A DNA stretch of 15,905 bases. Origin: CAZEAC01 sp964510065. GTDB taxonomy: Bacteria > Bdellovibrionota_C > UBA2361 > CAIXSY01. Shown here one piece after another: positions 1 through 6,682 of the stretch. Under the pieces are notes generated by a model. That model was given only the letters and a program-made list of their open reading frames with translations, had not been told where the DNA came from and ran no database searches. Location: NCBI GenBank assembly GCA_964510065.1, contig CAZEAC010000102.1, positions 1 to 15,905 of the forward strand, given 5' to 3'. Both the position numbers and the translations under genes were made by a program. How positions within the stretch are numbered: position 1 is the first letter of the stretch; each line of letters begins with the position of its first letter.

Positions 1-126
1 TTTATAGCAGGAGAACCTCTAATTTCAGCTGGTACTATTTTAGGGGCTCACGTCCACTACATGAAATGGGGCTCTTGCATTCAAGATCGGATCCAAAGAA
101 ATCCGGCATCAATGGAGATTATATAG
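1..126 (+). CDS. Possible C-terminal end of an unrecognised protein (partial, 5' end outside window)
   Basis: Frame 1 is open from the window edge for 41 codons to a TAG at 124-126. The translation starts FIAGEPLISAGTILGAHVHY and is hydrophobic and glycine/alanine-rich before a more polar tail, as in the end of a polytopic membrane protein. I do not recognise the family. Frame 3 is also open, up to about 206, but its translation is rich in arginine (mostly AGR codons) and serine, more like a shadow frame. An open run of this length can also arise by chance. Bases 127-231 hold only a weak hairpin-like stretch near 131-151 and an AT-rich segment. Confidence 0.3.
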   Translation, partial: FIAGEPLISAGTILGAHVHYMKWGSCIQDRIQRNPASMEII

Positions 127-231
127 CTAGAATTCTTAGTATTTCTGAGAATGGAATTGCCGTACTCAAGCTTTTTTATTCGAGAGGTAGGCCTCGACAA
201 AAGTAGGCGGCATCAGCTTCAATTTATATAG

Positions 232-786
232 TCACGCTATCGGCTTCCGCGCGGCAACCGGAGTAAACAGTTTTCTGTCGCGCTCGACGGTAATCACCCC
301 ATCGCCCCATTTATGCGGCACCTGATCGGAATTGTAGGGAATTCGTCCCTCCTCATCGGGATTGTAGGTTTCGCTGGTAATGTAAAAAAGATGTGCGGTA
401 GGGGACAGCACCTTTAGTCCGTGCAGTACGCCGGGAGGAATGCGCACGCATATCTCGAGAGTATCCGCGCCAAACTCTTGCGAATCACCCATTTTGAACT
501 GGAGCTTCTTTTTATAGGTCGGACTTTCAGGCCGGTTATCGTAAAGCACGACTTCTGCCTGTCCCGCCGCGAGATACCACCAATCATACTGCCTATGATG
601 AAAGTGCCAGGCTTTGACCACATCTTTGGTCATCTTGCTGTGGCTCCACTGCGCGAAATGTCCGCCTTCGAAAACCGGCTCAGTCGAGCGGACTATCTCC
701 CTGAAAAATCCGCGATCGTCGGGAAACGTTTTAAGAGGTTTGGCGATTACGCCTATAATTTCATTATCTTTCGGTGGCTGTACCAT
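232..786 (-). CDS. RmlC-like cupin, dTDP-4-dehydrorhamnose 3,5-epimerase family
   Basis: This 184-residue cytoplasmic protein has the length and motif order of the RmlC cupin family, which epimerises C3 and C5 of dTDP-4-keto-6-deoxyglucose during deoxysugar synthesis. Visible landmarks are FPDDRGFFRE near residues 21-30, AWHFHH at 59-64 (in place of the usual RGLHYQ, catalytic-type His61 kept), a DNRPESPTY strand at 83-91, IPPGVLHG at 117-124 with His122, and FYITSETYNPDEE at 134-146, equivalent to the substrate-side Tyr segment. Because the HYQ motif is altered and no rmlA, rmlB or rmlD gene is nearby, the exact sugar substrate is uncertain; it may act on another nucleotide-ketosugar. The ATG at 786 is chosen because an in-frame stop lies three codons upstream. 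The ribosome binding site is weak (GGGCGG next to ATG). It is transcribed divergently from the secreted-protein gene at 986. Confidence 0.8.
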   Translation of the reverse strand: MVQPPKDNEIIGVIAKPLKTFPDDRGFFREIVRSTEPVFEGGHFAQWSHSKMTKDVVKAWHFHHRQYDWWYLAAGQAEVVLYDNRPESPTYKKKLQFKMGDSQEFGADTLEICVRIPPGVLHGLKVLSPTAHLFYITSETYNPDEEGRIPYNSDQVPHKWGDGVITVERDRKLFTPVAARKPIA

Positions 787-861
787 CCGCCCACGCTAGC
801 AAACTCGAATTTTGAAGTACAGGTCGTGAGTCAGCCAGGATCATTTTCTAGTAACTTTAGG

Positions 862-904
862 AACTACGCGGTTATAGTGTCCTTTTGCGCTTATAAGCGT
901 AGTT
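862..904. promoter_or_regulatory. Nested palindromes in the divergent intergenic region
   Basis: The 199-bp gap between the divergent epimerase and secreted-protein genes contains an inverted repeat AACTACGC (862-869) / GCGTAGTT (897-904), with a perfect 12-bp palindrome CGCTTATAAGCG at 888-899 overlapping its right arm. Placement between two divergent starts suits an operator. I could not identify convincing -35/-10 pairs for either gene. Confidence 0.3.
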
Positions 905-985
905 ATCTTAATAACTTAGGTCATGTAACAGATTGCGGTATATGAGCATAACTAGAGAAGGTTTTTTAACTGTTTTGGGGACGCT

Positions 986-2047
986 ATGTGTTGTGAAAGA
1001 AGTCCTCGAGGCAGCGCGTTATTTGAAATAGTCGCTGCGTCGGTTTTGCGAATAGCTATCTTCATCGTCGGAACATTTTTGTTCTGTCTTCACGGTGCGT
1101 CGGCAGATCAGCTTGTCAGCTCGCCGGGCGCAAGCCTCGATCTCACGCCAAGTACTTCTTATAACTCAGGGGGTGTTCTCGCTGTGAGCGTCCCTGCGCA
1201 AAGTGGATTTGATAATTCGCGAGACTTTCGCCCGATTGTTATAAAACACCCCACGGATAGCGGAAAAATTACTTCCGTTGCGATCATCGCCTATGGTGAG
1301 ATTCTCTCCGCAATCGGCACTGAACCTCCCGTGCCAGTTGACATCGGGGCAATTCGCGACAATCTTGTATTGAATCTGAACCTCTTTGCGTCAGCATCCG
1401 AAGTCGCTACCAACCCGCTCGGTGGTCAGACCTATTCAGTACGCTTAAGCGAAACAATACTTACACCCGCTCCGGCGGTGACCAACCGATTTGGAATAAC
1501 AAACCCTAATGTCTATGCGATTGCCGTTGATCTTCCTTTCGATTTTCAGGTAACCAGCGGCCAGTCGTATGCGCTTGGATTTAGCTTTACCCTAGTCGAT
1601 TCCGCTGGAGTGCCTCAGGTAAATACCCTCATGACCCGCATACCACCAGCGACTCAGGTAAATGATGGCAGCTATGAAATGCTCTACGCGACAAGGACAG
1701 TGTCTTCTGCTCCCGCAACGCTCGTGAGCCTTTCCGCGGCGACCGGGGCCTTGGCGCACAATGTTGCGGTGGCTATCGTGGTAAAAAAGCCAGGCGTGCC
1801 TCCGCCACCGGTGCTTACCGATGCCTTTGATTCGACGAATAGGACCTTCACAGTCTCATTCCGAGATCCCGTGGAGACGCCGGAGCGCTGGAATCTTCTT
1901 GTGACTGATACTCTCGTTGGCGGCGTCTGGCTGCCTGTTTCAAATCAGTATCGGACACTCACGGGCGATCGAGCGACATGGAGAATTCCGATGTCTGTAC
2001 TTCCACCGATAAGTGGATTTTTCAAAGTTGTGTACAGCGAGGGGTGA
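986..2047 (+). CDS. Secreted beta-rich protein of unknown function
   Basis: 353 residues. An N-terminal basic stretch is followed by a hydrophobic segment at about residues 14-35 and a signal peptidase I-like site ending ASA at 38-40, so export is likely. The mature region is rich in Ser, Thr, Val and Pro with alternating hydrophobic residues, as expected for beta-sandwich surface proteins. A proline-rich linker (residues 268-275, KKPGVPPPP) separates a larger N-terminal part (41-265) from a small C-terminal module of about 75 residues. That module ends in a W...W...FFKV pattern resembling the C-terminal strands of secreted proteins in several environmental phyla. There is no catalytic motif and no cell-wall anchor. 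The start has GGGG five bases before ATG. It ends 15 bp from the convergent glycosyltransferase gene with no obvious terminator between them. The function is unknown to me; adhesion or a matrix role is only a guess. Confidence 0.75.
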   Translation: MCCERSPRGSALFEIVAASVLRIAIFIVGTFLFCLHGASADQLVSSPGASLDLTPSTSYNSGGVLAVSVPAQSGFDNSRDFRPIVIKHPTDSGKITSVAIIAYGEILSAIGTEPPVPVDIGAIRDNLVLNLNLFASASEVATNPLGGQTYSVRLSETILTPAPAVTNRFGITNPNVYAIAVDLPFDFQVTSGQSYALGFSFTLVDSAGVPQVNTLMTRIPPATQVNDGSYEMLYATRTVSSAPATLVSLSAATGALAHNVAVAIVVKKPGVPPPPVLTDAFDSTNRTFTVSFRDPVETPERWNLLVTDTLVGGVWLPVSNQYRTLTGDRATWRIPMSVLPPISGFFKVVYSEG

Positions 2048-2062
2048 GTACGAGCACGAACG

Positions 2063-4339
2063 CTACTTTGTCGTAAGCCAGCCAATGATCTTTTGGAAGG
2101 TTATTCTTCCACGCTCTGAGTTTAAGTACTCTCGGCCCAGTAAAAAATCTTGGCCAATAATGACAGCCTTGGAGTCTCGTCGACGAGTTGCGACGGCAGT
2201 GATAATCCCAGTGGAGTTTCTAATGATAGGCTGACCTTTCAGTGATACAACCGATGAGAACAGTGCTCCCGATGGAATCGGTTCGGCGTCACCCCCAAAT
2301 AGACCCACGCCGTAAGCATACGGCCCTTCAATCTGTTCTCGCGATATATAGCTTTCAAAAGGAAGACTTGCCTGGTTGCAGGGAAGCTCTTCTAGATTTC
2401 GCGGGTTGCTTGCTACCCAGTACCATCCCGGACATCCCGTGAGCAACGAGCCTCCTCGATCGAAGAACGCGTAAAGCTGCTCAAGCTCGGACTTTGAGAA
2501 GCTCTGAGTGTCGCCGTATCCTACTACAAAAATATCGCTTTGGCTGAGTATCGTGCGCTCTTGTGGCGAATCAAGCGTCGAGCTGCCCAGATGAATTTCG
2601 GCGATGGATTCTAGATTCGACGAAGGATGAATCCAACTATGAAAGGTATCCCAGTATATTTTGGGTCGAGTGCTTGGAAGTTGAATGTTAAAAGTGAGTG
2701 GCTTCTCCTGAAGCACTGACTCTTGCGTCGCTACTCTTGGTTCGGTATTTAGCGCGAGAAGTAGATACGATCCCGCGTAACTTACCGCGGAAATATTTTC
2801 TGCTGGAACAAGATGTTGGATGTTGAGCAGTGAATATTTTACGTTGTATTTGCGAAGAAAGGCGAGGGGATCTTTCAGCGAGCCAAGGTTGTCTGGCGTT
2901 TCTAGCATCGGCAGCGAGGTAAAAAAGCCAAATGCTTGGGCCTGAGAAAACGGCGCAAGAACCACCGCGTCTTTTTTGATCCGCGTGGCGAGTATCGAGT
3001 ATACGGAGTCCTTCTTTGCCATTTCATCTGCACTAGTATAGCGGTATCGGAAATATTTCTCGGGGAGTGTGCGCAGAAAAGGAAAGTGAATCAGCATTAA
3101 CGCGCTGAATGCGAAAATGCTTAGTGTATGCCGTAATTTGCTTGAACTACTTGAGACGAAGTGAATAGCACGTGCAAGAATAATAAAAGAATTGCCAACC
3201 AGTAAAAAATATACTGGAAGGAGATGCCGAGGCTCGTTGAATGTCGAAATTGAGAAAATGCAAAGATACCCTGTCGTAATAATATACGAGAGCAGTCCGA
3301 CGAATCCTATGTGACCACGTTTGCGTAGTACCAGGAACAAGCCTACGCAAAATGCCAATAAGTAGAGAGATGGGGGACCGTAAAAAAATTCACTAAGTAA
3401 CGTATAAAGGCTTTTCGGTCCCTCAATGAGGTTTTTGTGCAGAAAGTCAGAGAAGCTGTGGTTAAGAAAATAACGAGCAGCAGAGGGATACTCTCCATTT
3501 TCGTGGTACGAGTAGTAGTCGTAAGCGCGATCGCTCCAGATCATCGGATAGGCATCACGAAATATCGGATTTTTGAATAAGAGTATCTTTCGTGCGACCC
3601 ATGGCGAAACGAGCAACGCAGCGATTCCCCAGCCCTTACAATAGCGCGAGAAAGTGCTGCCGTTAAAATAGAAGTAGCTCAGTGGAATTGATAAAAACGC
3701 CGTCAGAAGTAGCACCGGCTGAGCATCTGCCCGATTTAGGTAGAGCGCGGCAAGTGCGACGCCGAAGAATATCCAGGCGCGACGTTTCTCAGAGCGCAGA
3801 AGCCATTCCAGGGCGCAAAGCGCGGAAAACAGCACAAGAAGCGATGTGGGAATCGAAAGCCCTCCGATAACTTCTCGCAAAAACTCATTTGCTGCGTTTA
3901 GCGTTCCCCAAATATATATGGCCAATCCTGGCCATGCGCTTGCCGCAAGATATCGTGAAAGCCGAAGTAGCGGGTAAAGCAGGAGTCCTGCTGACAATGT
4001 CGTAATAAGGCTAGCAACCCATGCTTTCGCCCCGGTCACAAGGAAAAAAAATGCATACACAAGTGGCAACAAGGGCTCATGCGTTGAATCGTGATGCCAG
4101 GCTCCGTACTCGTAGAACCAGCCCTGCTTTATATTAATAAAAAAGGGATGGCCGTTGAGAATTGTCTTTGCGAGTGCGCATCGATACCAGCTGTCAGGAG
4201 AGTTTTCGTATCCGTACTGGTAGCCGAACCAGAGGAAGCAAATCGTAGCGATTAGGGTAAGCGTGCAATCTGTTTTTATTGTGGTGTTCAAAGACATGGC
4301 CACACCGCACGCAGATACGTTTGCAGTGACCTTCAGCAT
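2063..4339 (-). CDS. GT-C fold membrane glycosyltransferase (PMT/GT39-like) with C-terminal soluble domain
   Basis: 758 residues. Residues 1-425 contain about ten hydrophobic segments. The first loop carries an acidic SPDSWYR motif (47-53), typical of polyprenyl-phosphate-sugar-dependent GT-C enzymes, and a later FNEPRHLLPVYFLL segment (367-380) matches the conserved Arg-containing loop of dolichyl-phosphate-mannose mannosyltransferase relatives. The expected role is transfer of a lipid-linked sugar to a protein, lipid or polysaccharide on the periplasmic side. Residues 430-758 are non-membrane: a linker region, then a segment with SDIFVVGYGD (601-610), LYAFFDRGGSLLTG (622-635) and VIIGQDFLLG (726-735). 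These resemble the beta-strand/GG-turn pattern of glutamine-amidotransferase-like (DUF4350/ThuA-like) domains without a clear catalytic Cys. An alternative start is Met15 (4297), giving a shorter N-terminus; neither start has a good ribosome binding site. It lies downstream of sua5 on the same strand, 69 bp away. Confidence 0.72.
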   Translation of the reverse strand: MLKVTANVSACGVAMSLNTTIKTDCTLTLIATICFLWFGYQYGYENSPDSWYRCALAKTILNGHPFFINIKQGWFYEYGAWHHDSTHEPLLPLVYAFFFLVTGAKAWVASLITTLSAGLLLYPLLRLSRYLAASAWPGLAIYIWGTLNAANEFLREVIGGLSIPTSLLVLFSALCALEWLLRSEKRRAWIFFGVALAALYLNRADAQPVLLLTAFLSIPLSYFYFNGSTFSRYCKGWGIAALLVSPWVARKILLFKNPIFRDAYPMIWSDRAYDYYSYHENGEYPSAARYFLNHSFSDFLHKNLIEGPKSLYTLLSEFFYGPPSLYLLAFCVGLFLVLRKRGHIGFVGLLSYIITTGYLCIFSISTFNEPRHLLPVYFLLVGNSFIILARAIHFVSSSSSKLRHTLSIFAFSALMLIHFPFLRTLPEKYFRYRYTSADEMAKKDSVYSILATRIKKDAVVLAPFSQAQAFGFFTSLPMLETPDNLGSLKDPLAFLRKYNVKYSLLNIQHLVPAENISAVSYAGSYLLLALNTEPRVATQESVLQEKPLTFNIQLPSTRPKIYWDTFHSWIHPSSNLESIAEIHLGSSTLDSPQERTILSQSDIFVVGYGDTQSFSKSELEQLYAFFDRGGSLLTGCPGWYWVASNPRNLEELPCNQASLPFESYISREQIEGPYAYGVGLFGGDAEPIPSGALFSSVVSLKGQPIIRNSTGIITAVATRRRDSKAVIIGQDFLLGREYLNSERGRITFQKIIGWLTTK

Positions 4340-4408
4340 AACACGCGGGGGTTGGCGATTGTCAGCAGCCTTTTTAAGCGAACGAGAAGCGCATGAAACG
4401 AAAGAGAA

Positions 4409-5407
4409 CTAAAATGCAGCTGCTCTTGAAAGTCTATCGAGTATGGCGCGACCAAGCCCCTGATTAGTGCACTCGTCGACGACGATGAGGCTAAATTTCA
4501 ATTGATCGAGGCTATGAAGCGTTGAAAAAAGCTTTCGTGAAATTGTTCGAAGATCCCCATCTCCACTTAATTCAACGGTATGGTCGAAGTTGCAGCCAAT
4601 TTCGCGAGTTACTTCCCTTGAAAATGAGATAAATGCGGCTGGACGAGGAATCTTATCAAGCCTTACTTGGCGACGCAGCCTAAGCGGAGTCTTAGGCGCA
4701 TAGTGCTTTCGAAGTAGGCCGGGCGAAGGCAAGACCGCTGTTTCGGAGAACTTATCAGCGATTTCAATTGGCCCAAGGAGCGCCTGAAGCTCTTCCAAAG
4801 TAATCGCGCCCGGCCGTAAAAGAACTGGCTGTGGGTTTACGAGCGAAAGTACCGTTGATTCAAGGCCAACATCGCAAGTCCCGCCATCAATGATTAAGTC
4901 AACCACTGGACCAAGGCCTTTCGCAACATGTTCGGCAGTAGTTGGGCTAAGCTCAGAAGAGCGGTTGGCACTTGGTGCTGCAATTGGAAGGTTTGTCTCG
5001 ATCAAAAGCGCCTGGGCAATAGGGTGCTTGGGAAAACGCACCGCCACGGTGTTGCCCCCCGCACGTACATTCTTTGAAACCAGTTCTTTTGCGGGAAGCA
5101 CTAGCGAAATTGGTCCCGGAAAGAGATGCGAGAGCTTCGAGATCCAATCAGTAATACGCGATGAATCGAGATCTGCAATTAGTGATAGTTGATCGAGCGA
5201 ATGAAGATGAGTAATGAGAGGATTATTACTTGGCCTGCCTTTTGCTTTGAAGATCTTTGCGACTGCCGCATCATCGAGTGCATTCGCGCCCAAACCATAT
5301 ACGGTTTCCGTAGGAAACGCGACAAGACCTCCGTCTCTAATAATTCGCGCTGCCTTGGCGATATACTCTTGCGAGCCTGGAACAATCAAGTTCGAGAGTA
5401 CCTTCAT
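4409..5407 (-). CDS. sua5: Threonylcarbamoyl-AMP synthase, Sua5 type
   Basis: Makes L-threonylcarbamoyladenylate from threonine, bicarbonate and ATP, the first step of the t6A37 modification of ANN-decoding tRNAs. From the ATG at 5407 the protein has 332 residues, the long Sua5 form rather than the short TsaC form. The YrdC domain shows FPTETVYGLGA (31-41), the KAKGRPSNNP nucleotide/threonine-binding motif (54-63) and an APSANRSS motif. PSPGLLRKHYAPKTPL then introduces the C-terminal Sua5 domain. A TTG codon at 5419 could add four residues (MNSA), but ATG at 5407 is the more usual codon; neither has a strong ribosome binding site. The gene starts about 20 bp after the stop of the small exported-protein gene, so translation is probably coupled to it and transcription shared. 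Confidence 0.93.
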   Translation of the reverse strand: MKVLSNLIVPGSQEYIAKAARIIRDGGLVAFPTETVYGLGANALDDAAVAKIFKAKGRPSNNPLITHLHSLDQLSLIADLDSSRITDWISKLSHLFPGPISLVLPAKELVSKNVRAGGNTVAVRFPKHPIAQALLIETNLPIAAPSANRSSELSPTTAEHVAKGLGPVVDLIIDGGTCDVGLESTVLSLVNPQPVLLRPGAITLEELQALLGPIEIADKFSETAVLPSPGLLRKHYAPKTPLRLRRQVRLDKIPRPAAFISFSREVTREIGCNFDHTVELSGDGDLRTISRKLFSTLHSLDQLKFSLIVVDECTNQGLGRAILDRLSRAAAF

Positions 5408-5427
5408 AGCGGAATTCAAATCGGTGA

Positions 5428-5856
5428 CTATGGCCGCAGGAGATCGCTAGGAGCGCTATTGTTGCAGCGGGAAATGCGGTCCTCGAGTTTTTGAATTGAC
5501 TGCGTTGAAGGCTCGCCGCGAATCAAGATACTTGAAAGCTCGGCGTCAAATCGACGTAAGCACTCTTGATCGACAAACTGCGGCCCAAGGAACGCCGGTG
5601 CGGTCTCAATGCCGGTTGAACGTGATGGAGTGAAAGCCCAGCGCTTTGCGCTTAGCGCTCCAAGTGCAGTGCCTTTGCAGCTTTCGTGGTTTGACGCCTG
5701 AAGAAAACATCCGCCGCGGGTTTCTTTAGAAGCAAGTAGACAATCACGGACAAGCGTGCTGCAGCGCACTGAGTTTTCATCGGCGTGTCCAGCGGCGCAG
5801 GCAAGGGGAACAAAACTGAAGAGGGCAAAAGCCAACGCAAAATGAAAATTTCTCAT
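5428..5856 (-). CDS. Small cysteine-rich exported protein
   Basis: 142 residues beginning MRNFHFALAFALFSFVPLAC, a clear signal peptide. The sequence VPLAC does not fit a lipobox (Pro and Leu at -3/-2), so cleavage by signal peptidase I after ACA or AGHA is more likely than lipoprotein processing. The mature part has six cysteines, four of them within about 30 residues after the signal sequence and two near the C-terminus, consistent with three disulfides in an oxidising compartment. The pattern C-x6-C-x10-C-x9-C is visible in the first cluster. I do not recognise a family. The gene is first in a probable operon with sua5. Function is unknown. Confidence 0.65.
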   Translation of the reverse strand: MRNFHFALAFALFSFVPLACAAGHADENSVRCSTLVRDCLLASKETRGGCFLQASNHESCKGTALGALSAKRWAFTPSRSTGIETAPAFLGPQFVDQECLRRFDAELSSILIRGEPSTQSIQKLEDRISRCNNSAPSDLLRP

Positions 5857-5924
5857 AAAAGCCGCTCTTAAAATAAATGTAATGCAGTTTACGGAGGAGA
5901 TATTGAGACCCTACGATGTTCTTG

Positions 5925-5933
5925 AGTATAGCA
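5925..5933 (-). promoter_or_regulatory. Candidate extended -10 promoter for the exported-protein/sua5 operon
   Basis: On the minus strand the sequence reads TGCTATACT: a TATACT -10 hexamer (five of six consensus bases) preceded by TG-n, the extended -10 form. No good -35 lies 16-18 bp upstream, which extended -10 promoters tolerate. It would start transcription about 60 bases before the ATG at 5856. Confidence 0.4.
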
Positions 5934-6041
5934 CCGTTTCGAGTACAACCATAGCGAATATTCTTTTTTGTTTTCAGTAGCTTATCATTATGGGAGGTAA
6001 CTACTCATTAAGTCTGAGTAAGCATGTCCCGATCTCGGCGG

Positions 6042-6098
6042 CCTCTGTATCTCTGTGGTTTATATGTTTTAGAAACCACAGAGGCACGGAGGTCACAG
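6042..6098. repeat. CACAGAG-type long palindrome, copy A
   Basis: Left arm CCTCTGTATCTCTGTGGTTT (6042-6061) pairs with right arm AAACCACAGAGGCACGGAGG (6073-6092) around an 11-base loop, with few mismatches. It is the same element as the two copies at 15099-15310. It sits behind methylmalonyl-CoA epimerase, where its RNA form could end or stabilise transcripts, but there is no U-tract directly after the stem. Confidence 0.75.
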
Positions 6099-6150
6099 CG
6101 TGGCGGAAAAGCTACCGCACACGTAATGAATAGTCCTACGAGAGATCTTG

Positions 6151-6164
6151 GCCAATCTCGGCGC
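6151..6164 (-). repeat. GCCAA-NN-TCGGCGC motif, copy 1
   Basis: GCCAATCTCGGCGC followed by TCAC. It matches 12548-12561 at all but the two central positions, and the shared TCAC follows there too. GATCTTGGC, also part of the inverted copy at 12607-12620, overlaps its left end (6144-6152). Confidence 0.45.
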
Positions 6165-6204
6165 TCACCATTCGCAAGAAAGTAGGCGCTTGAGTTGAAA
6201 AGGA

Positions 6205-6600
6205 CTAAATCTGGACAAGCTCGATTAGTACCCCGCCAAATGTTTTAGGGTGCAAAAATGCGATCTTGCTACCTCGCGCGCCCGGGCGCGGGGATGTGTC
6301 GATAAGCTCGTGGCCCAATTGTTGAAGCCGTTTCATTTCTGAAATGATATTTTCAACCCGGTATGCCAGATGGTGTAGTCCGGGACCGCGTGAATCGATA
6401 AATTTTTTAATAATGTTTTCGTTGTTCGAGGGGGCAAGAAGCTCAATTGTCGTTCCGGGAATAGTAACAAAGGCGAGTGTGATTCCGCGATCTTTTAGCT
6501 CTTCTCGAAACTCGAGCTTCATCCCGAAGTCCCGTTGGTATGATGCAATCGACTGATCTAAATCCCGTACCGCAATACCAATATGGTCAAGCTCCAGCAT
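6205..6600 (-). CDS. mce: Methylmalonyl-CoA epimerase
   Basis: Interconverts (2R)- and (2S)-methylmalonyl-CoA, linking propionyl-CoA carboxylation to methylmalonyl-CoA mutase. From the ATG at 6600 it has 131 residues, the usual size for this two-module vicinal-oxygen-chelate enzyme. Expected metal-ligand positions are visible: His in LDHIGIAV at the N-terminus, the TTIELLAP strand, His in GPGLHHLAYRV, and Glu in the final LIELVQI. The segment HPKTFGGVLIEL is characteristic of the family. A GTG at 6615 could add five residues, but the family normally starts directly before LDHIG. No mutase or propionyl-CoA carboxylase gene is in the window. The start lies only about 28-35 bases beyond the groEL terminator, leaving almost no room for its own promoter. 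Confidence 0.92.
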   Translation of the reverse strand: MLELDHIGIAVRDLDQSIASYQRDFGMKLEFREELKDRGITLAFVTIPGTTIELLAPSNNENIIKKFIDSRGPGLHHLAYRVENIISEMKRLQQLGHELIDTSPRPGARGSKIAFLHPKTFGGVLIELVQI

Positions 6601-6627
6601 TGTCCCAGAGTACACAGAGCGATGAGC

Positions 6628-6655
6628 AAAAAAAAGGGGGCCCTTTCGGACCCCC
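6628..6655 (-). terminator. Intrinsic terminator of groESL
   Basis: Minus-strand RNA forms an eight-pair stem (one U-G pair) of GGGGGTCC with GGGCCCCC, closed by a GAAA tetraloop (6636-6655) and followed by eight U residues (6635 down to 6628). This is a textbook Rho-independent terminator 27 bp after the groEL stop. The opposite strand also has a T-rich run after the stem (6656-6662), so weak bidirectional activity is possible. Confidence 0.92.
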
Positions 6656-6682
6656 TCTTTTTGGAATAATGAAAGGCACTTA

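Larger units (their letters stand above)
5857..6204. other. Intergenic region without a gene (348 bp)
   Basis: Located between methylmalonyl-CoA epimerase and the small exported-protein gene, both on the minus strand. It holds the candidate extended -10 promoter at 5925-5933, a CACAGAG-type palindrome at 6042-6098 and one copy of the GCCAA-NN-TCGGCGC motif at 6151-6164. I see no plausible short gene, tRNA or U-tract terminator. Confidence 0.6.

Noticed and set aside
421..945. 174-codon plus-strand open frame over the RmlC-like gene
   Set aside because: Mostly antisense to a recognisable cupin gene and extends through the divergent promoter region; no start signal.
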